Assembly (NCBI GenBank): GCA_951799445.1
Contig: OX637293.1
Coordinates: forward strand, 15,686,001 to 15,750,000
Length of the DNA stretch: 64,000 nucleotides
Direction of reading: 5' to 3'
Source: Pseudisothecium myosuroides
Lineage: Eukaryota > Streptophyta > Bryopsida > Hypnales > Lembophyllaceae
The notes under the pieces are model-generated. The model was not told the origin of the DNA, made no database searches, and worked only from the letters and a program-made list of their open reading frames with translations. Below, one piece after another: positions 21,934 to 32,060 of the stretch. The number at the start of each line of letters is the position of its first letter. Position 1 is the stretch's first letter. A program made the position numbers and the translations under genes.

Positions 21934-23504
21934 AGAAGATTAAATAACTTGAAGGATTTTACTACTTATAGATTTATATATCTAATTAGTCTATCCATCC
22001 GTTGGAAGCCTACTATGGTTGTCTCAATTCTCCATTGAACCTTAGAATTTTTGCAAGAACACAAACAATTTCAATTTTTTCAATTCATGGAACAAATGAA
22101 AAAAACTGCCCCTTATTTGCAATTGATTAATTTTGTGTTTTTCTTCCTTTTCTAGTCCAAATATGAATTCAAATCTGCAATATTTCATTGTAAATAATAA
22201 TTTCTATCACTTTCCTTAAAGTGATACTTCAAGTGAGTCCTATTCTTACAATAAATGGTAGAATACAAAATAGAGTTCATGTATGGCTAGGTCTTCATTA
22301 GTGGGCATCAAAGAAATGTTGGATTTGAATTTCCAATTCGATCATATTTTGAAGAAGGCTGATATTCTTTGAACAATTGGGTATTTTACAAAATCCAAAC
22401 AAAGGAAAAAAAACTGAGCAACTTTTTGAATTCTTGAATTCTTTCTCTATCTCTTACTCACCAGGAGTTAAATTTATTCTACCTTTTTTTCCTCCATGTC
22501 CTAGGGTGTTTGCATGCTATAGTACACAAGTTCTTTTTGTCACATTGCACCAAAAGGCATTGTTTTGATCAACTTGAAAATTGTCCACAATAAATGCAAA
22601 TTAAACTTGAGGTGGAGGACAATTTTGGGTGGAGAAAGCCCATCTAGGCTATTTGACCATCCCAAAAAAATTAAAATTTTCAAGTACTCAAAATTGAAAA
22701 ATTTACATCGATAGAATGCTTCATTACAGTACATCATGCACACTTAATTTAGATATCTCATTAGTAATTATTGAAATAGTTTTCAATTTTTTTAATATAG
22801 GTTTTTACAACTTAAAGAATTTCATTTTTTATGCTCATACTATTTTAGGATTTTTTGAATTTTTATACTCAATTTTAAAGCTTGACATCTTAGATTTGAT
22901 TTTAAAGGTTTTACAAACTATATTTTTTATTTTTTAATTCTCTCAATGTTTATTTTATATATTTTTTATTTTATTTTGTGAACGTGAATATTTATTGATT
23001 TTTTGGTTGAAGGTCATGAATTAACTGTGGAAAAAAAGCATGGATAACCTAGTGTAATTTTTGGTGCAAGTATTGCAATTTCAATGCAAACTAGTTGCAA
23101 ATCAAGTATTTCTATACACTTCAAGTGTACGATGGGACATGGTGTACCGTAGTGTGCAATTACCCACTAGTCATATTAAATCAAAATCTGATATTTTATT
23201 TTCACCTCAGAGACAAACGCAAGAATTAATTACTCATGTTTAGATTATCTAGTTGGAAAAATTGAAATTCATAATTGGAATCATAGATTCCAAAAGTAGC
23301 CAAGAATGTCACAAAATACAAAACAAAACACAACAAAATAGGGTGGAAAAAACGGAGTTCTAGCCTCCAAGTTTTTTTATTGCATGTAATTTGGAAAGAG
23401 ACCTTTTCTTGTGCAACTTGAAGATTTAGCCTTTTGACAACATCAAAGCTTCCAACACTCCAACACAACAATAAATGTTAAAATCAAAATATAAAAACCT
23501 ACTC
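21934..23504. other. Unassigned AT-rich stretch
   Basis: About 1.6 kb of AT-rich DNA with no recognised gene, element end or repeat partner. Short frames on both strands are rich in Phe, Leu, Ile and Lys, as expected from base composition. Confidence 0.5.
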
Positions 23505-23860
23505 TAGCATCCAATAAGGTAGGAGGTCCATAAAGTGTCCATTTAAGAATTGAAAATTAATTTGGAGAAGTTAAACTTCTTGAAAATATTTTTTCAATAA
23601 ATTTTCCTTAAAAGACAAATGGAATTAGCATCTAATCCAAGTAGTTTCATATTTTTTAAAGCTTCATGGAATTAGTTATGAATTTCTGAAGTTGGAACGC
23701 AATTATTCACTGACAGCTTCACTCCACCTTCTAAAATGTGTACTATTTGTATTGAAAGCAATCAAATATAAATTCTTAATGTTTTTATACATTGCTGAAG
23801 GAATCAAAAAGCAAAATGTACAAATAGAGTACATTTCAGAAAGTGGACGCTTTTAGAACC
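23505..23860. repeat. Dispersed repeat R1 with an unoccupied TTAA site
   Basis: This repeat is related, in inverse orientation, to the DNA that surrounds the elements at 52955 and 53941, and more distantly to 36430-36660. Here the sites where those elements sit are empty: CCTTAAAAGAC near 23608 and CATTTAAGAATT near 23542 each hold one TTAA. A right-hand block (ACTATTTGTATTGAAAG, then GTACAAATAGAGTACATTTC) forms a small inverted repeat. Confidence 0.7.
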
Positions 23861-24002
23861 CAAGCGCTATACAAAACTCTTTCTTTATGGAATATGGAAA
23901 TGAAGAATGTTTTTTGGTTTTGGTGGACCTTCATTTGGTGTAGGGTCTCAAATGAATGGAGTCTTCATGTCACTTGAGCCGGACAATGATATTCTCCTTT
24001 AA

Positions 24003-24521
24003 CCCTGTAACACAGCCATTTTGTAGCTTTTGGATGACTGTGTGGTCATCTGTACATTGCTCGGAAACATTTTTTCATCCATTTCTTTTTTGTTGACCTT
24101 CCATGGTGGATTATGAAGAGTGTGTAGTTGAATTTGTAGTCATGCAAGTGTCTATCTTCACATAAATGAGAAGTTATTAAATAAAACGGATCACAAAATA
24201 TGCTATTTTAGTGTATTTTGGGAAGTTGTTGTTCCTTGCTCTAAAATTAGAATTTCTCCACAAAAATGATTTTTTTTGAGTTTGAGCCCAACTAATAAAA
24301 TGAAGGTCATCTGCTCTAGTTTCTTCTCCAATTTGAATTCTCAAAAAATCAATTTTCCACAAAAAAAAATCTAAATTTTTTGTGAAGTAAAGAAGACATG
24401 TAATCTCATTTCTGAAAAAATAAATATAAAATTTTTCACATATGTAGTTGCAAAATGGCAGCAAATTGAGTGATAGGCACTGAGGCTTGAAATAAGTGGT
24501 TATAGGTCCGTCATTTAGGGG
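24003..24521. mobile_element. TTAA-flanked non-autonomous element, family 2, copy 2
   Basis: Bounded by TTAA at 23999-24002 and 24522-24525, with ends CCCTGTAAC and CATTTAGGGG. Its interior matches 125-854 (for example TTTTAGTGTATTTTGGGAAG in both). It is shorter than copy 1, consistent with an internal deletion. Confidence 0.6.
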
Positions 24522-24547
24522 TTAAATACTTTAACTTCGGCTAAGGA

Positions 24548-24629
24548 CCTTATTTGACATATCTAACGAGTGGTGAGAATGACGAGTGGTAAGAACCTTA
24601 TTTGACATAACTAACGAGTGGTGAGAATG
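24548..24629. repeat. 46-bp tandem duplication
   Basis: CCTTATTTGACATATCTAAC with the following GAGTGGTGAGAATG recurs 46 bases on as CCTTATTTGACATAACTAAC with the same tail. Nearly identical, therefore recent. Confidence 0.85.
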
Positions 24630-24727
24630 TTATCCACGTCAGCATCTTCGCCTCTTATTCTAACGAATTTCGAATGAACAACTCTTCTGGACTTCTAGTG
24701 GTGCGAAAGGGGTTAAGGTAGAACTAC

Positions 24728-25075
24728 CCATTACCACCCAGAGTCGCAATCTAACTATATTGGGGCCAAATCTAGGAAAGACACATATTTTTCAGAGGTG
24801 TGCTTTTGTTTCAGGAGTCAAACTCAAATGGAATTATAATTTTTTGATAAAAATTGTAATTTTTGTGAATTTCTGAAGTGAAATTGCACAACGCCACTAG
24901 ACTGGATTCATAAACGTCCTCTTACAACTCAATACCGCTTTCCAATGTATCTAATAGCACTTGAAGATCCACCAATCATTAATTGACACGTTGTCTTTTA
25001 ATAGCATTAATAAACTACTGTTGTCAGAATCTGAAGCGGATTTGCATGTTTTTCTGACAGAATTGGGACAAAGCT
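24728..25075. repeat. Dispersed repeat, copy 2 (with 2232-2600)
   Basis: Aligns with 2232-2600 through blocks such as TGGAATTATAATTTTTTGAT and GTGAATTT. Function unknown; no coding frame is shared. Confidence 0.6.
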
Positions 25076-25284
25076 GTAGACCACGGATTAGAATCACTGA
25101 CGGAATTGGGTAGTTTTACCTTATATGAACCCTACTGCTCAAATAACTCGGCATCTGTGTGGACCCTTTCACACAGGCACCATTCGAATGGGCTTTATTT
25201 GGTCAAACTTCGGAGTCAGAAGCCAGGAATAACGAGGCCAGGCCTTAAGACCTCAGGGGTTTTAGATCTCCATCAATCTTTGGG

Positions 25285-25480
25285 GAGAGAATTGGGAAAA
25301 AAAAAAGTTGCAATTTGAAAACATTGAAAAAAATCAGTGAATGAATCTAGTAAAAAAAATAGAGTAAAAAATAGAGAAAATTCTAGATACAACACTGGAA
25401 AAAACAATTCAATATGGGAATTAAAGGAAAATAGCTAGTAAAACTCAAAAAATGTCCTGAAGAGAATGCTAGTCCCTATG
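25285..25480. repeat. Dispersed repeat (with 35044-35210)
   Basis: GAATTGGGAAAAAAA near the start and ATATGGGAATTAAAGGAAAA further on are found in the same order at 35044-35210, where a short MITE lies immediately to the left. Termini unresolved. Confidence 0.55.
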
Positions 25481-25489
25481 AGGATTTGG

Positions 25490-26328
25490 GAGGCAAATTT
25501 TGGAATGTTTTGATATATTCTTTAGTTTTGAATGGATGAAATGGCTAAGGAATCTCCTGGAAGAATTTCGATGTAGCGGGGATAGTATAGTCACATTGTA
25601 ATAAATGTGCATAAACTTAGATGATAAAATGATGTTTCATTCATAATCAATACATTTTTGGATGTAAATAGATTCATCACTCTAAGTGAGATCTCAAGTT
25701 GCAATAATTCCTATGAAAAATTGAAAGTAAATTCTTTTTGAGACAAAATTGAATGAAGAATTTGTTGAGAAGTTAGTTTTTAGCCGGTACACTCACATAG
25801 ACACAAGTATAGTGTAAAGAGAATCGCTAGTTGGTTACTAACAATCCGATTTGTTTTCTAAAACAACCAACTTCAAATTAAAACCAGAGGCAAATTCCAA
25901 ATCTGCACTTTTAGAAGTATTTAATTTGCTTAAATTTATTGAAGCATAAATATTTTTTTATTTTTAACAATCAAGTTATATCAATTTGAACACTTGGATT
26001 CTATTTAAAAAAATGTAGAATCTGACTTCAAAAGTATGCAAAGGAACCAATTATGTCTAGGATCAAATGTATATCTGTCAACACCATTTTAGGGTTACAA
26101 TTGTAAGAATTATTATACTAAGCTCTTGAACCTTGCTTTTATTGCTTCAAAAAAAAACTAATACTAATATTAAACCCTATTACTCAACCATATAGTAGCA
26201 AATATATGATGATTGTTGTAAAATATAAACTTCATCCAATTAGTATTCATTGACAATAGCTTCAAGAAAAATCATGTAATATATCAAAGCAAAGAATAAA
26301 GAAAATTCTTTGTGAATAAATGACATGC

Positions 26329-26389
<61 letters not shown>

Positions 26390-28640
26390 TGTATATATAA
26401 ATATATATTGGAAGAGTTTCTATTATTTATTTTGAATTTTCAAAAGTAGGTTGACTATATTAAGGTCAAGCGCTTAGGGATTTATATAGATATTTGCAAT
26501 AATTATATGTGCTTCACACAATGTTGATCCTTTACTAAAACTAACGTATTTGTAATTTATAAATTTCTAATTATATGCTAGGTCCTATTTTTACTTACTT
26601 TAGCAAACATTTTACCTCATCAATTCATCTCAAATATGGATAGTGACAATTTTTTACATGTTTTTAATATATCATTTCTCATTTCTACATGAAGAATGCA
26701 TTCAATAGTATAAATTGGGCAAGTATTACAAGTAGCAATAATTAAACGTTCATTTATTTTTCATTTGCAAATTGAAGTGATTTTTTTTCAACCTAAGCAT
26801 ATTCAAAAGCTTCACTTCTATGGATAGAAGGACTTACAGTATGTTGGATTATATAAAGAATATAAATTGAACATATAATATGTATGGCAATACTTAGAGT
26901 TTTAATGAATGCTAAAAGATTCCAATTCAGAAATTAACGCAACATTTGGATAACATATGTAAAAGTTACAAAAAATCAAAGTTTTTTAGTAGATGAAGCT
27001 AAAATCGTTTCTTCAAGAATGGGTAAATATTGATTTAAGAGATATATGAAGGATGATTAAGTGGCAATGTAGGATACAACATGATTCAAAGTATTATTAT
27101 CTTATAATTATAGTGCTTATTGTTTTTTGAAAATACTTTATTATTGAGCATCTATAAAATGAAAAAAATGATCAATATTTTAGATATTTTAGGTTTGTGA
27201 AGTGAAAATAAATAAACTTGTAGAATTGTTTTCTTAATTGGATTTTAAGCCAAAAGACTCAATATCATAGTGAAAATATAGCTTGACAAAATAACAAATA
27301 TGTAGAAGCTTGAACTTCAAAAGTCTAAATTCCAAAAATATACTATTTTTATTTTTTCACTTTCATTGCTAACAATCTTAATAGTACTTCAAATATACTA
27401 GCATAATAGTAATATATAATATTATTTACCATTAGTACAAAGTGAAAGGAAATATATTTAACACTTTTTACCTACATTACATCTAGCAACCATAGGTTAG
27501 AAATATATATCTTGATTGAACTAACTATTTGAGGTTCCAAATAAAGAATATGAAAGAATTTATATGTCTAACGTGTGCACTACAAACAATGATAGTGTTA
27601 TAAATGTATAAAAATTTCATAAAGTGTTTTTAAGTGAAGGACACACTTAGGCTATCTTTGCACATGTGACTTAATTGAAATTTTTGATTGAGTATGTATG
27701 CAAGTCACATAAGTTGAATTATTTTAAAGCCGTGGTTGAATTTGAAAATTCATTTGGATAACAAGATGAGTCATGATGGCCTTCTAGTTACCATTTCTAT
27801 GTGGTAGAATCTCTACTTAATGTATAGCACCTACAAAAAGAATAAAAAGGGTAATTCTTGTCTAAAAGACAAGTGGAAATGAAGCAGATGTTGGAAATGG
27901 CTCATGGACCTAAATGGTGAATTCTATATGGCACCTACATATTAAACTCAATTCAATCCAATATGATTAGGCTACCATTGATTTTGGATCCTAGTTCCAT
28001 TTCTCTATGGTCATGGGCTATGAAATTGAAACACATGAGTTGGCATAAGTGAAACCATTTCAATACTCAAATGTTTCTCAAGGAAGACCATAAGTTTAAA
28101 CCACCCAAAAACGTCAAAATAAGCAATTCAACATAGTTAGAAGCACCTCTTTTTAGAAAAAAATATTTATGTAGTATTAGCAAATGAAAATCATAAATTT
28201 TCAAAAAAAAAATTACAATTTTTGGATAAGACGTGTAGCTTCCATGAATTTTCAAAGTGGAACTCCCTAGCTAGGCTACTGAAACCATATTATAGCTTGA
28301 TCCGAATACCAATATCTAAATAATCAACAATCAATCAATTATAGTTAAGTATGAACACAATTTCATTGTGCTTCTGGAGACACTTTCAATAGAAGTCTCG
28401 TCAAAAAATGAATACATGAACGTTTTTGGGTTTGTTTTCACCTTTGGAACGCGCTTTACACCCAATGGCCATGCCATTTTCCTTAAGCCCATATTTCACA
28501 AATTTCAGCCTTTTGTCCAAATGAATCACAAGTGAAGATTTCAAGCCTCTTACACAATAAATTGCTTTGGCTTCTTGATATAAAGCATCCCTTACTGAAT
28601 AGAACATCAAAAAAGTTGGACCAAATTATTTTGTTGCCTT
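25490..28640. other. Unassigned AT-rich stretch with one microsatellite
   Basis: About 3.1 kb of very AT-rich DNA. Apart from an (AT)n microsatellite at 26328-26409 (interrupted by TT and GCGTG) I see no repeat partner, element end or credible coding frame. Confidence 0.5.
26328..26409. repeat. Interrupted (AT)n microsatellite
   Basis: AT repeats with two interruptions; simple sequence. Confidence 0.95.
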
Positions 28641-28647
28641 TTTAATA

Positions 28648-28867
28648 AGGTAGAGGCACCCAATGGCATCCCTGGATCCAATGGTATCCCATTTTAGGAA
28701 GGGGAGTCATTCTGGCACATAAATCTAGGTGGACCACACATGGCTTATCATTTTGGTCAACAAATAATAAGCTATGTATGGTATGTCTACATTTAGGTTT
28801 TGAAATGACTCCCCTTCCTAGAAAGGGACGCCATTGGCTGCAGGGACGCTTTTGGGTGCTTCTATCT
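28648..28867. mobile_element. Foldback MITE, AGGTAGA family, copy 2
   Basis: Ends AGGTAGAGGCACCCAATGGC and TTGGGTGCTTCTATCT are inverted, with TA outside each (28646-28647, 28868-28869). Inverted pairing continues inwards: AGGAAGGGGAGTCATT with AATGACTCCCCTTCCT, and GGTGGACCACACATGGCTTA with its mirrored partner. At 220 bp the copy is almost all arm. The TA duplication suggests the Tc1/mariner group. Confidence 0.85.
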
Positions 28868-28888
28868 TAATAGAGACCATTTCACTGT

Positions 28889-29195
28889 CATTTTTCCAAT
28901 GACTTTGATATTGAGTTGGCACATACGGACTGAGATTGGCACCAGATTATCTTGAAAGCGTTTCAAATGCACCATATTCACATACTCGGAAGTTCCTGAT
29001 GAAGGTTCAAACTCTTGCTTCTTTCCATTCAACAAGAAAATCATTTTTCCAATCATTTTGATATTGAGTTGGCACGTACGGACTGAGGTTGACACCAAAT
29101 CATCTTGATAGCGTTTCAATGCACCATATTCACATGCCATGAAGGTCCCGAAGAAGGTTCAAACTCTTGCTTCTTCCCATTCAACACGAAAACCA
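28889..29195 (-). pseudogene. Remnant of a protein made of 51-residue tandem repeats
   Basis: Two direct units of 153 bp begin at 28889 and 29042. Each unit is a multiple of three, and on the minus strand both encode LNGKKQEFEPSSG followed by a CQLNIK-x-IGKM stretch. Unit 28889-29041 is open throughout; the other has lost one base (GTGCATTGAAACGC against GTGCATTTGAAACGC), which shifts its frame. I do not recognise the domain. It was probably part of a coding exon in a repetitive protein. Confidence 0.5.
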
Positions 29196-29867
29196 GAATC
29201 ATTATCAATTCTTATAGAAATGACAGAGGTTGAATCAAGCAAGTTATGATCCGATTGAACATGACCAAACGATACGTACTCCGTCTCTCTGGATTCACAT
29301 GGCCTAATTCCTCGAACTCCTCCTACTCCCGCAAAGAACTCTTGACAGTCGTCAGTCAGTCATTGAAGCTGAAAGATTTTTTTCTCCAAAAGAGTTGAAA
29401 TCCGCATTTTTCTACGGAGTATTTTATTTGACCAAAGATTTTTTTCCTGCGACATTGACACGAGTCCTGCCGACATTCTTGCTGCGTACGGCATTTCAGT
29501 TCGTTGCTGACCGGATCTAACTTACAGTTCGTTCCTTCAGCAAAAGTTAACTACAAAGTGCAAACAGTGCAAACAGAAAAGAATTCCATGATTCCGTCAT
29601 TCAGTTGCCTACTGTAGCTTGTGAGTGTTAAGAAATTTGCAAAATTCTGTCGGACACGGTAGTTATTGACCGTAGTATTCTTGTAGAAGTCATGACTTGA
29701 AATCCAATGAAAAGGCAGTCTTCAGCTGCAAGAAAAAACGGAAAGGAAGGAAAAGAAATGATGATTCCGTTTCATTTGTTTCAAAATAAAAATAAAAATA
29801 AAGTGAAAGAAGTGGAATGAAAGTGGAACAAGTGACGGAGGCTGAATGGCAACGCGGTGCCCAATAC
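29196..29867. other. Unassigned stretch
   Basis: Somewhat richer in G+C than the region around it (29270-29530) but with no gene model I can support. Confidence 0.4.
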
Positions 29868-29986
29868 TGTCGGTAGAGTACAACCAGAACTCTCTCTTCA
29901 TCAAAGTTAACATCAAAGTTAATATTACAGACTCACAACTTATTGTATGCCCAATTCGGCACACGTGGGTATGAAGAGTATTGTAA
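29868..29986. repeat. Dispersed repeat R2, split by element insertions
   Basis: GGTAGAGTACA and CAGACTCACAACTTATTGTA match 31748-31858. In the second copy the sequence continues CGTAAAAGTGCC without interruption, whereas here TAA is followed by the GAGCATC element, so the second copy shows the unoccupied site. Confidence 0.7.
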
Positions 29987-31317
29987 GAGCATCACCGTGG
30001 GGCAGCCAAATCCCCACAGCAGGCTAGTGTTGGCGTCCCGAATTCAACCCCAGAGCACAGTGACCTGAAGCTCCCCTATTGTGACACGCTTGCGTGGCCC
30101 GGTCAAGGACCTTTATTTAGTCCCTAAAGGACCGAGGCCTTTTTTCTGCCAAAAAACACTGAAAACTGCCATTTCTATAGCAAAGAGTAAAAAAATTTGA
30201 AAAATGTTTTTTTTCCACATCCAACCGTAGGATCTTACACCTAACTAGTATAAGAATGTGTGGAATTTTTTTTAGAATTTTTGACCGCACAGATTGCAAG
30301 ATATTTGCATTTAAAGTGAAAAAAACAAGTTTTTCAGCACATTGCGGGACTAGATTTTTTGACTTTAAACATTTTTAACTTAAAATTTTTGCACTACAGA
30401 GTTTTGAGCTTTTATTTTATATAGTGGAGAATTGAGTTGAGAGTCTAGGAAAAAAAAATATTAAAAAAAAAACTTAATTATCATTCTTAAAAAAATTGTG
30501 AAGTAGATGTAGGTACAAGATAGAAGGAAAATCTAAAACATTCATATATTTTAGATGGAATTAAAATGCACTAATCCCAATGGTGAGATTGTTCTAACAA
30601 GTAAATCAGACCATCCCAAAAAAAAAAATTTGAAAAATTTGAAAAATTGCATTCAGAAATGAATCCCAAAGTTATTTTTTTCAAGAAGATGCTTTAACTG
30701 CCCGAAAAACAAGAATGTCCATAACTTTCTCATAACATATCCAAATGAAATGAATCAAAGCTTTCCGGAAAGCCAAAAATATAATCTATGAGGAAAAAAA
30801 TATTAAAAAAAAAATTCAAATTTTTGTCCCTTTTTTTTTGCTGCCCAAGCTGCCCCCCGAAGCCTGTTTTGAGCTTATATGGTCATAACTTTTTTTCCCG
30901 GGCACCGATTGTGAAAAAAATTATATTCCCTTGAAGCTAATCAGTTTTTCTACCTCCAAAAAAAGTTTCAAAAAATCAGGAGAAAATTTCAGCCCGTAGG
31001 TACCTGCCCGAAAACGCATTTGTCCCCCGTAGGGACAATGGTCCTTTAGGGGTTAGTAACAAAATGAGCAAGGAAGCACAAAAGTGAATGGAAAGTAGTT
31101 CGCACAACAAGAAAACACGGCAATCCATCAAAAAGCTGTCAGACCGGGCTATTGTTACAAATCTCACCGGGTTCCGCGAGCTGAGGGGAAAACGATGAAT
31201 TTGGCTGCTCCTGGTTGTTCCAAGTTATCAGATCGCGTCACGGTGGGAGAGGATTCGCCTCCCAGGCTAAGTGTATGGCGACCCGGCCAGCCTTGTTGAG
31301 CCACAGTGGGGATGCTC
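29987..31317. mobile_element. GAGCATC MITE, copy 2, interrupted by a TTAA element
   Basis: Ends GAGCATCACCGTGGGG and CAGTGGGGATGCTC are flanked by TAA on both sides (29984-29986, 31318-31320). The element's own DNA is about 29987-30116 plus 31057-31317; the middle is occupied by TTAA-type element A with a TTAG duplication. PIF/Harbinger-type by its ends and TSD, without a transposase. Confidence 0.8.
30121..31052 (+). mobile_element. TTAA element, main family, copy A (TTAG duplication)
   Basis: The 932-bp element begins TCCCTAAAGGACC and ends GGTCCTTTAGGGG. Both sides carry TTAG (30117-30120 and 31053-31056) in place of TTAA, which shows that the 4 bases are a true target duplication and not part of the ends. 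Near the right end TTGTCCC and GGGACAA form a hairpin that leaves a 14-base tail. Family landmarks present: TGCCAAAAAACACTGAAAAC, CATAACTTTCTCATAACATA and GTAGGTACCTGCCC. No intact reading frame. Confidence 0.88.
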
Positions 31318-31319
31318 TA

Positions 31320-31539
31320 AGGTAGAGGCATCCAATGCCATCCCTGCACCCAATGGCATCCCTTTCTAGGAAGGGAAGAATTTTGAAACGTAAAATCTAG
31401 GTGGACCATACATGGCTTATCGTTTTGGTCAACAAATAATAAACTATGTATGATATGTCTACATTTAGGTTCTGAAATGACTCTCCTTCCTAGAAAGGGA
31501 CGCCAATGGGTGCGGGGACTTTTTTGGATGGTTGTACCT
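31320..31539. mobile_element. Foldback MITE, AGGTAGA family, copy 3
   Basis: Starts AGGTAGAGGCATCCAATG and ends GGTTGTACCT, with TA outside (31318-31319, 31540-31541). It is 220 bp, the same as copy 2, and matches it closely throughout. It sits directly against the GAGCATC element, having used the TA of that element's TAA duplication. Confidence 0.85.
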
Positions 31540-31549
31540 TAAAAGAGTT

Positions 31550-32060
31550 TCAACATGTGATGGTGTTGCATACAAAAGTGATATTAAAGAAATAAGTAGG
31601 ATTGTAAAAAGCAAGGCAAGTGGTTAAGAACCATGTTGCATTTACATTCTTAAATAATTATGGGTTAGTTGGTTTTGAGTGTTTTTTGTATTGTATTAAG
31701 CATCTTCAATTGCATTATTCTTTTAAGAATCTAATAGCTTGAATATTGTTGGTAGAGTACACGTCTTATAATTCTCTCTTCAAAATTATTAGTACAGACT
31801 CACACCTTATTATATGTCTAATTCAGCACACGTGGCTATACAGAGTATCGTAAAAGTGCCAACATGGTATTGTATGTAAAACTGACATTAAAGAAATAAG
31901 TAGGGTCATAAAAAGCAAGGAAAGTGGACAAGAACCCTGTTGCATTTAACTTGAATCATTCTTGATTTACGGTTTAGTTTGTTTTGATTAGTTTTTGTAC
32001 TGCAACAATCATCTTTAGTTGCATTATTCTCTTGAGAACTTAATAGCTTTGATGGACATA
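31550..32060. repeat. Tandem duplication of about 300 bp, R2 repeat
   Basis: Two units (about 31553-31750 and 31853-32056) share AAAGAAATAAGTAGG, AAAAAGCAAGG and TTGCATTATTC in the same order, separated by the R2 block at 31748-31858. Moderate divergence. Confidence 0.65.

Noticed and set aside
31000..31056. Helitron origin for the elements with a terminal hairpin
   Set aside because: Helitrons make no target duplication and lack inverted ends; these have both TTAA/TTAG duplication and inverted ends.
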